Positions 47,901 to 60,474 are shown, numbered from the stretch's first letter. The stretch: DNA of 64,000 nucleotides from Atherinomorus stipes (GCA_023101725.1 JALJCO010003053.1:186001-250000), one strand, 5' to 3'. A program made the numbers and translations. The notes: generated by a model not told the origin, from the sequence alone.

Positions 47901-49189
47901 CAAAAGAGCAGTGCAATCTGGCAGCAACAGTGCCCACCCTCAGTTCCCTCAAATCTTTTCTCTTTTTTTTATCCATCTGCATCCCTGCTATCTGCACAAC
48001 TCCCTCCACCTCCATATTACAAATTTTTCAGCTTCTATTTGTGTGTGTGAGTGATTCTTTCCTTTGTTATTAATTTAATTTTTATGGGATTCACAGTACT
48101 CGCACAAACCGCCCCCTATCTGCCTTGAAGCAGAGGAAAAGGAAATAGCTGATGTTGATTTTTTCCCCTCCACTCCTCCCTTCGTAATTCATTTTGGATT
48201 AATTCCCCTTGTCTTCAGAGACAATCCTAATTCTTTATTATTTCCACTTCACAGGCTTGATGACATGCCTGTATCCACATATCATATCCAGGGGAAACTT
48301 TACACCCAGCAGACTTCCTTGTTTTCTTCCCTCTTTTCTGCACTCTCCTCCTTCCTCACTTTCAACCTCTTTTAATTTTATCTTCCTCATCCCTCTATAA
48401 TGCTTTTACTCTGCCTTTTCCCTGCAGCCTCCCCGTATTCTGCCTTTCTCCACCAGAGCAGAGTTGCCTGTTAGTTTCCAGCGGCTGGGCTCACACACCT
48501 TCCCACCTCACTCAGTCAATATCATAAAGTGTTGTGTGCATGCCATATCTGCTTGTCTCTTGCTATTCATATGGGAGTAAAATGACACTGAGTGTTCATT
48601 GCCATTTAAGTGCCACTGGGCAAAAAATATCTACATTCATTTGTCACTTGTCTTCCTCTCTTTATGTGGCACTGCACATGTTTCTCCAGTACAACACTCA
48701 TATGTCAGTTTTGAGAGATGTTCATTGACAGGGTTGACTCTCATGTTCATCATATAGCTTTTTTTCTTTGTCTTTTTTTTTTCTTTTGCTATCTCATAAT
48801 GTCCTTTCCTCCATTTTTTTAGCCCTGCTGATCTTTTCTCGCCTCTGGATTTAATTCTCCTCCTGCAAGCCTTTTTATTTCTCTGCCTTCTCATTCTTCC
48901 TTTATTATTATTATCTCTACATCATTTTATTATTTCTATCTCTGCACTCAGATTAATCTTTTTCATGTTTTGCATCCTGTTTAATTTTCTTTCTTTTTTT
49001 TATAGGATGCTTTTCTTTCCCCCTTTTTTTTTTGCTCAAATCAAGCATTTTTCCCGAAACAGCATTGTTCAAATTCTCAGCGACCATATTCAATGCTACC
49101 ATGGGAACTCTCCTTTGTCCCTACTAACCACAATCTCACTCTCTCTCTTACACACGCACACACGCACACAATGCCCCATCTCCAATTCA

Positions 49190-49340
49190 CCATAAAGTGG
49201 GCCCTGAATTTCCCCTGAGCTCTGGTATGGTGGCGGTCGCCTCTGGAGTCCGGCTGTGCTAGATGTGTTGTCTGCTCCGTTACCATTCAATTACCCTCCT
49301 GTAATCTGACAGGCTCCTCATGGCCTGCACTGGGACGATC
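49190..49340. promoter_or_regulatory. Possible conserved non-coding element 3
   Basis: Complex sequence with CATTCAATTACCC and CTGTAATCTGACAG words, bounded on the right by a GT microsatellite. No exon signals. Confidence 0.25.
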
Positions 49341-49341
49341 G

Positions 49342-49345
<4 letters not shown>

Positions 49346-49372
<27 letters not shown>
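49346..49372. repeat. (GT)n microsatellite
   Basis: About 13 GT units. Confidence 0.93.
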
Positions 49373-50699
49373 CGCATGTGCATGTTTCCTTTATGAGTGC
49401 ACCTCTCTCTCCTTTTCTATTGTGTTTTGCATGTTTGCATGTGTGTTTGTGTGTGTTCTATCTTATTGTGCCATTTTCCTGTACTTTGAATGCATGCAGA
49501 AGCAAATGATTTTCCATTTGTCTGCCTCGCCTTTCTCTTCTTTTCTGTGTCTGTATCACTTCTACCACTCAAAGTCGCCCTCAGATCTCTGGCCTGAAGT
49601 CACTTGACATCCTGCTGCACCCGTAGAAACACACAGCGATGGAATAAACGAAACTCAGTCCTGCCAAAAAGGACCAAACCCAACAATTTGTCCTTACGTC
49701 CTCTCTGTTGTTATTTTTGTGCCACTGTCTCCATCCTGTTCCTTATTCTTTTCTTCACTCTATAACTTCATCTAACTCTCTTTTCCTCATCACTTTATCA
49801 TGCTCTCCTAATCACTGTCCTCATGTTTTCTTTTCTTTTTTTTTTTTTTTAAATCTTCACCAACCCCACCCCACCCCACCCCACCCCCCTTTTCTGTCTG
49901 TGCGAGGCTGGCTGGCTCTCGGTGTTGACCTGAGAAGGACTGACATTCAGAGGCCGGTCCCCTGCCTGCAGCACTGACATTTCTGCCAGACTTTGATGGC
50001 GCCTTTGAACAGAGATGTGTGGAGGGAAGAGCTGCCTGTCTCTCCGCCTTCCAGCAGCTCCAGCTCTGCCTCTCCACCACTCAGAGTGAGATGTACTGTT
50101 GCAGGCTGCTCTCTCATCATACACGCAGGCACACATGCAAGCTCACATGAATAGAATAGTGTGTGTAAGCCTTTGGTACAAACACCTGAACTCATTTACT
50201 TAGCCTTATTTACTTTGTCTCTCATTGCAACACATTAATCTTCCACTATGCTTTCATATCTGTGCATAAAGCTATGCACATTTATGTGACAAACACAAAC
50301 ACACAGCCACACACAATCATACAGCTCCTGCTGGAATGCCTTCAAAGACCCTCATTGCCCCCCTCGGATAAAATTGGCACAGGGAGAGAGGCAGAGGAGC
50401 AGGGTGTTGGATGGGACACAGTTATCTCTCCCACCTCTCCCCTATCTACCCAGCCCCTCCAACCCCCTCCTGCTGTGGTGCCTTCAAAGACACCCATGTC
50501 ACTTCAGTACCCCTCTGGCTCCCCTCCTCATTCTCCTCTTCGTCTTCCTCTGTGCCTTCCAATCTTCTCTAACCGTTCCTTCCTGCAACACACTCCCTTT
50601 GTCACCGCGAGGTTACAAAACACACCGAAAAAGAAGGAAATAAATAAAAATATTCAGACTGACATTTGCTTGATGGGGATCGCTCATCTAACAATCAGT

Positions 50700-51060
50700 A
50701 CAGCATGATGTAAAAATGGCGCTCCGTACCGTTGTTCAGTGAGAGCCAGCTCTGTGCCAAGCTGCCTGCTTTGGCAGATTCCCCCTTCTCTCTGCTGTCA
50801 CTACAGGGAATGGGATTCTTCTTTTTCATGTGTTGGAGGTAGGGACTGAAGCATGTGGTGCTCTGTGAGTCTAATTAAAATGATTTGGCTATTTTGCCAT
50901 GCGACGGTGTCTGAGAGAGGTGGATGAGAATTGAAACACTTCATTTTGTTTCGCTTGGTTCCTCTTCTCTGTGGAGTTGGACTGAGCCGAGCCTTGATGA
51001 GAACGTGGCTTTGACAGCTGTGCAGGCATGCGGTTGAATATTTGAATGGATGCACGTGTA
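50700..51060. promoter_or_regulatory. Possible conserved non-coding element 4 with an NFI-like palindrome
   Basis: Contains TGCCAA and TTGGCA half-sites at about 50755-50775, the two halves of a nuclear factor I type palindrome though with a longer spacer than the canonical one. It also holds TCTAATTAAAATGA and TTTGACAGCTGTG (TALE half-site next to a CAGCTG E-box). Interpretation is inferred. Confidence 0.25.
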
Positions 51061-52189
51061 TATATCACAGTGTCTGAACCATTAGGATGCTCAGGCCACT
51101 TAATTTATACTTAATTTGAATTAAGTTCTAATGTCATGAATAATTTAACTTACAACACAGGAGCAATAAAACATCCAGATCACAAAATGTGGATTTGCAG
51201 GGCTCTAATCTGGCAGTTTATCAGCTGAGTTTGACTGTTGGTTTCATTGATATTCCTTGAAAAAAGCAGGAGACAAACCTCAGATTTCAAAATGAAATAT
51301 ATGCTGTCATCATTTCCTTCTTGTATTATCTTCATTTGTTAGATGTGCTGAAGTCAGTCTTCCTACATGATTTAACAGCATGTAGGACAAATTCACTGAA
51401 GTTGAATAAAACAAAGTCACTTTCAAGAGCATCCTCGAACTAATTGACACTTTTGTGAAAGAGGCAGATTAATTGCTTTCTTTGCAAACTCACTTGTTTG
51501 AAAGAAAAATTTCTACCTAGAAAAACCATAATGAGAAACATATGAAAATACATGTGCGAAAGTCTTGGGCTGGACTGTATGTCTATATTTTGCTTTCTAA
51601 GGGTTCAGACTTTCTTGCCATCTTTTAAAGTAGTCTTGAAGAAATTCTCCAGGCTTTATGGAGATCTTTGAAAGTTTTCCTTTGGGCATTGGCTGCCTTT
51701 TCACTTGTTTTTAAAGCAGTCATATCAAATATTGACTGTTAAGCTCACTGGATTTTAAAAAAGTCTGTTTTTGTGGTATTTCCATTTATGTTTGCAAATA
51801 TTTCAATAAATCATTGCACCAATTTCTCATTTTCCTGGTAACAAAGAAATGAGCAAGAGCACCATTTTGTGTCTATAAATAGGGATCATTGTCTGCACAA
51901 TCATCAAAATGGAAATGCAGACTTTAGATTTTTAAAAAAAATAATTTTTACTAAGTGCAGCTTCTATTATTTCTTATTGACTTTGGCTTGGGGGCAGCAT
52001 TCTTTTCCATTGTTGGTAGCAGTGCTTTAACTCGGTTTGTTTACTTTATCTGTCTGAATTTGTATGTGTAAAAAAAGCAAGATTTGGATATTTAATATGA
52101 AGACAACTTCTTCCTTGATATGTTTCTTCTTCTGTGTTTGTGAGTATGTGTGCAGAAAAAGAGGAAGTGACAGGCCCAGCCCCTTCAAA

Positions 52190-52460
52190 CAGCCTCTGGC
52201 CCAGTAGCATGGCATGCATCCACCTCAGCCTTTCTTGCCAGCTTCCTTCCCTTCCAACCTCTCCTCTTTCCCCTCCTCCTCCTCTTTCCTCCCTCCAAGC
52301 TGGGGCCCCAGGGTGCTTGCAGCTTTCCTGTACAGGGCTATTGATTGGGAACAGGGCTGCAGCTCACCTGCTAATTGAAAGCCGATTGGGGCCCTGGGGC
52401 GGCGCTGTAAAACAGGCCCCACGTGGCATTAAAAGCTGAAGGCTGATGGGCCACAGTAAA
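52190..52460. promoter_or_regulatory. Possible conserved non-coding element 5
   Basis: From about 52300 the sequence is complex and GC-balanced, with CTATTGATTGGGAACAGG, CACCTGCTAATTGAAAG and CCACGTGGCATTAAAAG words. These include an E-box (CCACGTGG), a TAATTG homeodomain core and a CCAAT-type ATTGG. No exon signals. Of the candidates this and the next look the most constrained to my eye. Confidence 0.35.
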
Positions 52461-53454
52461 TCCAGAGCTGCTAATAGTGGTGGTGTATATCCATCTGTGT
52501 TAGAGCTGAATGAGAGGGTACGTTTGTGAGTGTCACTGTGTGCTTATTCTGTTCAGTATGATGCATATACTGTATGTGTGTGTGCTGTGCAGTTTCCATT
52601 TATGTGGCTTTTTTAATGTACATCCTGTTTTTCTAAGTGCATCTATGTCAGCACATGTATTAAAGTGCCTGCGCATGGCTGAATAGATACATTGGAACAT
52701 TATCCTCTTATGTTTGCAATATTAACATGCAGCCATCATATGCACACACACATCCACACATTCATGCACAGGTGGTTCATGGTGACAGTCTAGTTTCCCA
52801 GTGCACCAGGAGAACAGTCGTGTCTGTAATGGACACATCCTTCCTCTTTCTTCAATCCTCCTGACAAAAGCAGCAAGAGTGCTCCATCTCTGCCTCCCTC
52901 CCTCTTCCTCTGTCTCTCTTACTCTCCCCTCCTCAAGCTTTCTCCTCTTTCTTTGTCTCTGCACAAGTCACACCTGTGATCCTCCACTGAGACATCAGCT
53001 CTTGAGTTAAGCCTCAGTTTTTCCCTCTCTCCTTCTCTCTAATTTTTCCCCCTTTTCATTTGACTGCGCGCCCCCTCTCTGAACTCTTTTTCTTCACTTC
53101 AGTATTTTGTCTTACTTTTGAGCGACTAGTTTATGCACTGCATGTATGTGTTCACGCTGTGATGGAGATGATGTCAGTCGACATGCTCTCCTAAATCGTT
53201 GCCCTTTGAGTGCAGAGGCATCAAAAATTACGTTTGATGTTTCAGGATACGCTCTTCCTTAATTGTAAATAATGGGTTTAGCCCAAACAAAAATCAGCCC
53301 CCGACCAGTACTGTATATGAACAAGCAAGTCTGCATTCACAGTTCATCCATCTGTCTTTCCCTCTTTTCCACAACGCTTCGTTCTTCTTCCATTAAATCT
53401 CACTTTACTTCTCACTCTCCCTCCTTCCCTGTCTCTCTGTCTGTCTCTCTCCAA

Positions 53455-53620
53455 GCAGAGTGATTGAGTAGGGAGGGTGCTGGCCGTCCTGCAGCATGGT
53501 GCGTGGAAACAGAGGTTAATTGGATTGTAATTAGAGCGGAGGTGATTAATTGATAGCATCTGTAAATTTGGATGTTTCCATTGTAAATGTGACAAATGAG
53601 AGCATGGCAGGCCGGAGAAG
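53455..53620. promoter_or_regulatory. Possible conserved non-coding element 6
   Basis: Dense in homeodomain-like cores: GGTTAATTGGATTGTAATTA, then GTGATTAATTGATAG. It lies between pyrimidine-rich and purine-rich simple sequence and has no open frame of note. Confidence 0.35.
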
Positions 53621-55966
53621 GAAGGGCAGAGAGAGGAAGAGAGAAAGCGAAACATGAATAGGGAGAAAGGGTTACAGAGTTAATAGAGGGAAAAGACAGA
53701 GGACATAGGAGTGATAAAGAAATGTTTATTTTCAGTTTGTGCCCTATGGCTCCATGGTGGCATGGTCGGCAAAAAATATAACAATGATTTAATACATGTG
53801 TGATAAAGCAGCCACTGACGTATGTGGCAAACTTTCACACAGAGAATAGCTGGAACTTTATTGCATGCTGCAAAATTTAGCGGCAATATTATCATTCAGA
53901 GTGGATTTTTATAGAGGTGTCTCAGTTCAAAACTTCTAACTGCTCAAAGCCAAAATGTGTTTTACTTTACTTACAAGGTGACTCACATCAGCGATGTGAA
54001 ATCTAGAGCAACAACAGTGCTGAGTGGAGTTAAGGCTATAAGCAGAGAGCTATGGAGGACAACATGGAGTTCAACATGAAGTCTGTGGGCGCAGAAATAA
54101 AGGATCTGCTGCCTATTTGTCGTCAGGCTTCTGTACAGGAAAGTTGGCTGGAGCCTGTAGTCGGACAGCTGGTCACAAACAGAGATATGTAATTAATGAC
54201 CCCTAAGTCGTTACCATAGCAACTCATGAAGTTTTTATGTGATCACTTGCAAACATCATGGACAGTCTCTCCAGAAGATCGGATTTAATAAAATCCTGTT
54301 TTTGTTGAAAATGTTATTATGTACTCCTGTGTGTAGCAACTGAACTCTGACTCCTGGCGTTAATTTGAATTTTTACATGACTGTAGGGAAAATAAAAGAA
54401 ATAATAAAGGTTATTCTAAAGAATGAAAAGAGCAGATGTACTGAATCTGTATAACAGATCAACATTGTGTTTTAGTCAGACTCCAAAATTAACTCCAGCC
54501 AAGGGCCAAATGTTCTTTGGCTTGTTTAAGTCGCACAAATAGAAATAAAATATTACATTTCAGCATTTTATATTGCTGTTATGAAAATTTGGATTCTCCC
54601 AATCCACAATACTAACCATGATGGAAGTAAATCAAGTCAAAGCAGCTCATTAAGTCTACCTTGATACACATTTACAACCCGTGTTAATGTTTCCAGGGAG
54701 ACAGATTATTAGTGCAACAATATCAGACGAATATGGCAAATTTCTATTCAAGGGGCTGAAAGTCATAAAATTGTTCTTATCTGTAGCTAATTCTCTCTTT
54801 AAATGGATTTTGAGTGTGTATGAGTTGTGTACTTGTGCGTGTGTGTAGCAGAAGATGAAAATAAAATCAAGCAAAGCCAAACAATTTAAAACAAATAAAT
54901 ATCAAAAATGAAAATGTAGGATAGCAGTCCAATAAATTAATGAATAAATTAATGAAATCAGACCAGTAAAAAAGGAGAGACTGTCAAATAAAAGTGAAAA
55001 AAATAATAAAATGATTTAAAAATGTTTAAAAATTGGAAAAAATTAAATAAAAAAGGTTTAGTATGGTTTCAGACAGCAAAAACGTGGGCTAACATATGTG
55101 CTATGCCCACATGGTCATTTGAGTGTAAAGTGAGCGAAGGGAAAATATAAAAGGCTGGTACTAAACAGAAATTGATGTCATGAACATGATTATTAGGATA
55201 TGTCATGTTTCAGCAGACTCTTTCAGCAGCACAGTTGGGTAAGCGGAGAGGGGGCTACAGGGTGAGCCAAGCTAACAGTTTTAAACATCACAAACCTTAA
55301 GAAATGATAGAGGTTCCGACAAATGCTGTTGTCAGTACATTTTCTCACACGAAGAATGTCGATGCTGCTATCATGTGTGTGGTGGGGCCTCGAAGAAAAT
55401 ATATAGATATATGTGTATATAAGAGGTGGTGTTTTTTTTTTTTTTTATTTATATAATAAATATATTATTAATAATTTTTTTTTGTGGTGTCGCTGTACAT
55501 AGGTACAATATGTTGGTTTTCTTCTCCTCCCTCAATATCCAACTTAAGATCATGCTTACCCCTGTCCACTGACCACTCATACAGTAAGTGCTTCACACAG
55601 CCCCACCTAATAATGTAAATGCCACTTTAAAGTGATATTAAATATAGATTTTCACACCAAAACTTAAATTACTTTTAAATAACACATAACATAGTTACAT
55701 AGTGAGTTAAAACTAAAAAAAGACTCTCGCTGACGTTGCGGTAAGGCGTGCTGTGTCACTTCCTGTTGCTCCTGTGTGTACCTCGCTTGTTTGAGCTCCG
55801 AAGGGCTAGCTCTCTCCTCTGCCCTTAGTTGCTTATTTTTCTTATACCATTCACCGTTTGGCCTTTCACAACGTATAACGCTTAAACACACTTCCTCACC
55901 AGTTCTCTGTTTTTGGGATTCTCTAGTTCTTGTTATCTGCTACGCCTGTTAGCTCTCTCTGCTAGC

Positions 55967-56884
55967 ATGGCTGCTAGCGCTTTTCCTCCGCTCTCTGCTC
56001 TTCCTCCCTCTGCCACTCTCTTTTCTTGCTCGGTGTGCTTCATGTTTAGCTACACCTCTGCCTCCTTTAGTGATAATGGTACGTGTAACAAATGTAGCTT
56101 GTTTGTAGCTTTGGAGGCGAGGCTCGGCGAATTAGAAGCTCGGCTCCGCTCCATGAAAAAGCCTCCAGTAGCTAGCCAGGGCCCTGCTTTAGCTTTAGGC
56201 GGAGCGGAGCCTCGTAGACAGGCTGTCCCTAGTGGTTCCGCAGTTGGTTCCGAGCAGCCGGAACAGCAGGAGGGATGGGCGACGGTTGTGAGGAAACGTA
56301 GCTCTAAGGCTAAAGCTAAGCCCGCGGGTCACCACCAACCTGTCCACGTTTCTAACCGATACGCCCCACTCAAAGACATACCCTTTGAGCAACAAACCCT
56401 GGTTATTGGCAGCTCCATAGTCAGAAACGTGGCTTTAGAGACACCAGCGACCGTAGTTAAATGTATCCCAGGAGCCAGAGCGGGCGACATTGAGTCTTAC
56501 TTGAAACTGCTGGCTAAGGATAAACGTAAATACCGTAACATTGTAATTCATGCCGGCGGTAACGACACCCGGTTACGCCAATCGGAGGTCACAAAAGTTA
56601 ATGTTGCTTCGGTATGTGCTTTTGCTAAAACCATGTCGGACTCCGTAATTTTCTCTGGCCCCCTGCCAAATCTGATCAATGATGACATGTTTAGCCGCAT
56701 GTCGTCATTTAATCGCTGGTTGTCTAGGTGGTGTCCAGAAAACAACGTGGGCTTTGTAGATAACTGGAAAACTTTCTGGGGCAAACCTGGTCTTATTAGG
56801 AGAGACGGCATCCATCCTACTTTGGACGGAGCAGCTCTCATTTCTAGGAATCTGGACGATTTTGTTAGTCAGTCAAACCATTGA
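55967..56884 (+). CDS. LINE ORF1 protein with SGNH/GDSL hydrolase domain
   Basis: From the ATG at 55967 (context AGCATGG) the frame is open for 305 codons to TGA at 56882-56884; the frame is open for at least 18 more codons upstream without another ATG. Numbered from 55913, Cys39-x2-Cys42 and Cys58-x2-Cys61 suggest a small zinc-binding knuckle. A heptad-like segment rich in EAR/LR (about 66-80) suggests a coiled coil. The SGNH blocks follow: VIGSSIV (Ser168 as nucleophile), HAGGND (Gly216, Asn217) and DGIHPT (Asp298, His301). Esterase-type ORF1 proteins are known in CR1/L2-group LINEs, where the domain is thought to assist membrane or RNP interactions. All four catalytic blocks look intact. 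Confidence 0.85.
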   Translation: MAASAFPPLSALPPSATLFSCSVCFMFSYTSASFSDNGTCNKCSLFVALEARLGELEARLRSMKKPPVASQGPALALGGAEPRRQAVPSGSAVGSEQPEQQEGWATVVRKRSSKAKAKPAGHHQPVHVSNRYAPLKDIPFEQQTLVIGSSIVRNVALETPATVVKCIPGARAGDIESYLKLLAKDKRKYRNIVIHAGGNDTRLRQSEVTKVNVASVCAFAKTMSDSVIFSGPLPNLINDDMFSRMSSFNRWLSRWCPENNVGFVDNWKTFWGKPGLIRRDGIHPTLDGAALISRNLDDFVSQSNH

Positions 56885-56971
56885 CAATCCAGGGTTGAGA
56901 CCAGGACGCAGAGTTGTAGTCTTACACACCTCTCTGCAGTTTCCCACCTGCCGCCCTCCCACACCCCCATA

Positions 56972-59900
56972 GTGACTGTGTCTGTCCCCCGGGCCCTTAG
57001 AATAAAATCCAAAAACACCTCTAAGGTAAATCACAATAACCTAATAAAAATTAAAACAATAAACATAACAAAACAGAAAAATAAAACTATTAAATGTGGA
57101 TTATTAAATATCAGATCCCTTTCTTCAAAATCTCTGTTAGTTAATGATCTGATTGGCGATCATCATGTTGATTTATTTTGTCTCACAGAAACCTGGCTGC
57201 AGCAGGATGATCATGTTACTATTAATGAATCTACTCCACCCGATTACTTAAATTTTCATGTTCCTAGAGCCGCAGGCCGAGGAGGAGGTGTGGCTGCTAT
57301 CTTTCAATCAGGGCTATTTATTAATCCCAGACCTACGATTAGTCATAATTCCTTTGAACATCTAATTCTAAGCCTTTCTCATCCTAACTGGAAATCAGAG
57401 AAACCACTTTTGTTAGCTGTAGTGTATCGTCCACCTGGACCTTACTCAGAGTTTCTGACTGAATTTTCAGACTTTTTATCAGATTTAGTGTTGAATACTG
57501 ATAAAGTTGTCGTTTTGGGCGACCTTAATGTTCATGTTGACGATAACAACGACAGCTTAAATATTGCTTTTAAATCTATGCTAGACTCAATCGGTTTTTC
57601 ACAAAATGTTCACGAACCCACTCATTCTCATAATCATACTCTGGATCTTGTCCTGACGTATGGTGTTGACAGTGAGGAACTGAAAGTTTTTCCCCATAAT
57701 CCTGTTCTGTCTGATCACTTCTTAATAACTTTTGAGTTTACTTTACTTGACTACACGATGGCTGAGAATAAATTCCATTACAGTAGATGTTTATCAGATA
57801 GTGCCGTTACCAAGTTTAAAGAATCTATTTCATCACTATTTCCTACAATGCCAGATGTTAACGTCACAGAAAGCATCTATTCAAGCTTTACTCCAGTTCA
57901 CATTGATCAGCTTGCTGATAAAATAGCAGTTTCAACACGCACAGTACTAGATAATGTGGCTCCGTTAAAAAAGAAGATCATCGGTCAGAAGAAGGAAGCT
58001 CCTTGGTTTAATTCCCAGCTACGAGCTTTAAAACAGACATCTAGACGTTATGAGAGGAAATGGCGCGCATCTGGCTTAGAGGAGTCTCGCTTAATCTGGA
58101 AAGAGAGTCTAATTGTTTATAAAAAATTCTTACGTAAGACTAGAACAGCTTACTATTCATCATTGATAGAGGAAAATAGGAATAATCCCAGGTTCCTTTT
58201 CAGCACTGTAGCCAGGCTGACGAAGAGCCGTAGTGCTGTTGAGCCATGCATTCCCGCGACTCTCAGCTGCGACGATTTCATGAGTTTCTTTACAAACAAA
58301 ATTGTTTCTATTAGAGAGAAAATCCATGACATCCTCCCAGCTACTAACGACTTCTTACCCCCTGCAGGTTTAGAGACATCTGTAGATGCTGAAATATGTC
58401 TGGATCATTTCTGTCCTATACAGATATCTGAGTTAACCAAACTAATAGTGGCATCCAAACCTTCTACCTGCATTCTGGATCCCATCCCAACCAAGTTGCT
58501 AAAGGAAGTCTTTCCTTTGATTAACACTTACCTACTAGATCTAATTAATTCATCGCTATTGGCAGGATATGTACCTCAGTCCTTTAAGACTGCAGTAATA
58601 AAACCTTTACTTAAAAAACCTACTCTTGACTCAGGAGAATTAGCCAATTATAGACCGATATCCAACCTCCCCTTTATGTCTAAAATTCTTGAGAAAACAG
58701 TTTCAGCTCAACTTTGTGCCCATCTGAGCAGAAATAATCTGTTTGAAAAGTTTCAGTCTGGTTTTAGAGCTCATCATAGCACAGAGACGGCACTGGTGAA
58801 GGTTACTAACGATCTTCTCATGGCTTCAGATAAAGGACTCCTGTCCATACTTGTCCTGTTAGATCTCAGTGCTGCATTCGACACCATCGATCACAACATT
58901 CTGCTACAGAGACTTGAACATGTTATTGGAATTAGAGGAACTGCATTAGATTGGTTCAAGTCATACTTATCTGATAGATTTCAGTTTGTTAATGTCAACA
59001 ACGAGTCTTCATCACACACCAGAGTAACTCATGGAGTTCCCCAGGGTTCTGTGCTCGGACCAATTCTCTTCACATTATATATGCTTCCTTTGGGTAATAT
59101 CATCAGACAACATGGCATAAATTTTCATTGTTATGCAGACGACACTCAGATATACTTATCTATGAAGCCTGATGAAACCAATCAGTTTGTTAGATTACAA
59201 AGATGTCTTGGTGACATAAAGACCTGGATGACCCTGAACTTTCTGCTTCTAAATTCAGACAAGACCGAGGTTATAGTCTTTGGACCCGAAAAACTCAGGA
59301 CTAAATTATCTAGCTTTATAGTTGATCTGGATGGCATTAATTTGGCTTCCAGCACCACAGTGAAGAATCTTGGAGTCATTTTTGACCAGGATTTGTCTTT
59401 CAACTCCCATATAAAACAGGTTTCTAGAACCGCCTTCTTTCACCTACGTAATATTGCTAAAATTAGGAACATCTTATCTCAGGACGATGCAGAAAAACTA
59501 GTCCATGCTTTTGTTACTTCCAGATTGGATTATTGTAATTCCTTATTATTGGGCTGCCCCAAATATGCCTTGAAAAGTCTCCAGCTGATCCAGAATGCTG
59601 CAGCCAGGGTTCTGACTAGAACCAGCAGGAGAGATCATATTTCTCCAGTTCTAGCTTCTCTTCATTGGCTCCCTGTTAAATCCAGGATAGAATTTAAAAT
59701 TCTTCTTCTCACATATAAAGCTCTCCATGACCAAGCTCCATTATATATTAGAGATCTCATAGTTCCATATATTCCAAGCAGGGCACTTCGCTCTCAGACT
59801 GCAGGCCTTTTGGTAGTTCCAAGGGTCTCTAAGAGTAGAATGGGAGGCAGAGCGTTTGGCTATCAAGCCCCCTATTATGGAATCAGTTACCACTTCAGGT

Positions 59901-59983
59901 TCGGGAGGCAGACACCCTCTCTACCTTTAAGATCAGGCTTAAAACCTTCCTTTTTGATAAGTCTTATAGTTAGGGATGGCTAG
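56972..59983 (+). CDS. LINE ORF2: APE endonuclease and reverse transcriptase, C-terminal frameshift
   Basis: Open from the ORF1 stop through 59983. No ATG occurs in frame before codon 203, so the start drawn here at GTG 56972 is only formal. Numbered from it, endonuclease residues are Asn46, Glu73 (LTETW), Tyr152, Asp184 and Asn186 (GDLN), Asp225 and Asp248-His249 (SDH). Reverse transcriptase motif A is LDLSAAFD (Asp631), motif B is [10 protein letters not shown], and motif C is YADD at 721-724. After QAP at about 59869 the frame turns into unrelated sequence. A shift by one base restores the usual LINE C-terminal wording (LLWNQLP, then FKIRLK) to a stop at 59971-59973, so one C seems to be missing from a C run at 59868-59872. 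The enzyme domains are upstream and unaffected. Confidence 0.88.
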   Translation: MTVSVPRALRIKSKNTSKVNHNNLIKIKTINITKQKNKTIKCGLLNIRSLSSKSLLVNDLIGDHHVDLFCLTETWLQQDDHVTINESTPPDYLNFHVPRAAGRGGGVAAIFQSGLFINPRPTISHNSFEHLILSLSHPNWKSEKPLLLAVVYRPPGPYSEFLTEFSDFLSDLVLNTDKVVVLGDLNVHVDDNNDSLNIAFKSMLDSIGFSQNVHEPTHSHNHTLDLVLTYGVDSEELKVFPHNPVLSDHFLITFEFTLLDYTMAENKFHYSRCLSDSAVTKFKESISSLFPTMPDVNVTESIYSSFTPVHIDQLADKIAVSTRTVLDNVAPLKKKIIGQKKEAPWFNSQLRALKQTSRRYERKWRASGLEESRLIWKESLIVYKKFLRKTRTAYYSSLIEENRNNPRFLFSTVARLTKSRSAVEPCIPATLSCDDFMSFFTNKIVSIREKIHDILPATNDFLPPAGLETSVDAEICLDHFCPIQISELTKLIVASKPSTCILDPIPTKLLKEVFPLINTYLLDLINSSLLAGYVPQSFKTAVIKPLLKKPTLDSGELANYRPISNLPFMSKILEKTVSAQLCAHLSRNNLFEKFQSGFRAHHSTETALVKVTNDLLMASDKGLLSILVLLDLSAAFDTIDHNILLQRLEHVIGIRGTALDWFKSYLSDRFQFVNVNNESSSHTRVTHGVPQGSVLGPILFTLYMLPLGNIIRQHGINFHCYADDTQIYLSMKPDETNQFVRLQRCLGDIKTWMTLNFLLLNSDKTEVIVFGPEKLRTKLSSFIVDLDGINLASSTTVKNLGVIFDQDLSFNSHIKQVSRTAFFHLRNIAKIRNILSQDDAEKLVHAFVTSRLDYCNSLLLGCPKYALKSLQLIQNAAARVLTRTSRRDHISPVLASLHWLPVKSRIEFKILLLTYKALHDQAPLYIRDLIVPYIPSRALRSQTAGLLVVPRVSKSRMGGRAFGYQAPYYGISYHFRFGRQTPSLPLRSGLKPSFLISLIVRDG

Positions 59984-60448
59984 CCTTCCCTTAGTTAAGC
60001 TGCTATAGGTTTAGACTGCTGCGGGACATCCATGATGCACTGGGCTCTTCCTCTCCCACCATCTCTGTCTCTCCATGTAGAAACCTGTGACAGTATTGCA
60101 TCATTAACTGTGTTCTCCTCTCTCAGCAGATCTGGCTGGATAACGTTGCAGTGTTTGTTGGTCTCCCTTTCTGTCTTCTCCCCCCCAGCCGGTCGAGGCA
60201 GATGGCCGCCCTACCTGAGCCGGGTTCTGCCGGAGGTTTTTCCTCCCTGTTAAAAGGGTGTTTTCCTTCCCACTGTCGCCACCCCTCCGTGCTTGCTCAG
60301 GATGGGGGATTGGACCGGGTCAAGTCAAGATTCGATCCAATCTGTTGGTTTCCTTAACTAGGCTATTATGAATCTGACCTGAATTTTTCTGTCTGTTTAA
60401 GCGCCCTGAGGTGACATTGTCATGAATGGACGCTATACAAATAAAGTT

Positions 60449-60474
60449 GAATTGAATTGAATTGAATTGAATTA
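60449..60474 (+). repeat. (TTGAA)n tail of the LINE
   Basis: Five or so TTGAA units directly after AATAAAG, the expected 3' terminus used in target-primed reverse transcription by L2-like elements. Confidence 0.9.

Larger units (their letters stand above)
44670..55700. other. Gene-poor interval downstream of parp6
   Basis: About 11 kb without a supportable exon. Apparent ORFs of up to 149 codons are out of keeping with any known family, overlap on both strands, or lie in pyrimidine-rich and CA/GT-rich sequence. Islands with balanced composition and many homeodomain-like TAATTG/ATTA words are listed separately as possible conserved non-coding elements. They could belong to an adjacent gene; CELF6 is next to PARP6 in human. 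Confidence 0.5.
55720..60474 (+). mobile_element. Near full-length CR1/L2-group LINE retrotransposon
   Basis: About 4.75 kb non-LTR element with a 5' UTR of about 250 bp, ORF1 (SGNH hydrolase-like), ORF2 (APE endonuclease and reverse transcriptase), and a 3' UTR of about 500 bp. It ends CGCTATACAAATAAAGTTGA followed by five or so TTGAA units, the usual tail of fish L2-like LINEs. The 5' limit is approximate and I could not find a target-site duplication. It is young enough that ORF1 is open and ORF2 has only one clear frameshift. Confidence 0.9.

Noticed and set aside
50262..50708. Plus-strand ORF of 148 codons
   Set aside because: Rich in Pro/Ser/Leu from pyrimidine-rich DNA, overlapped by another ORF in a second frame, no recognisable domain.
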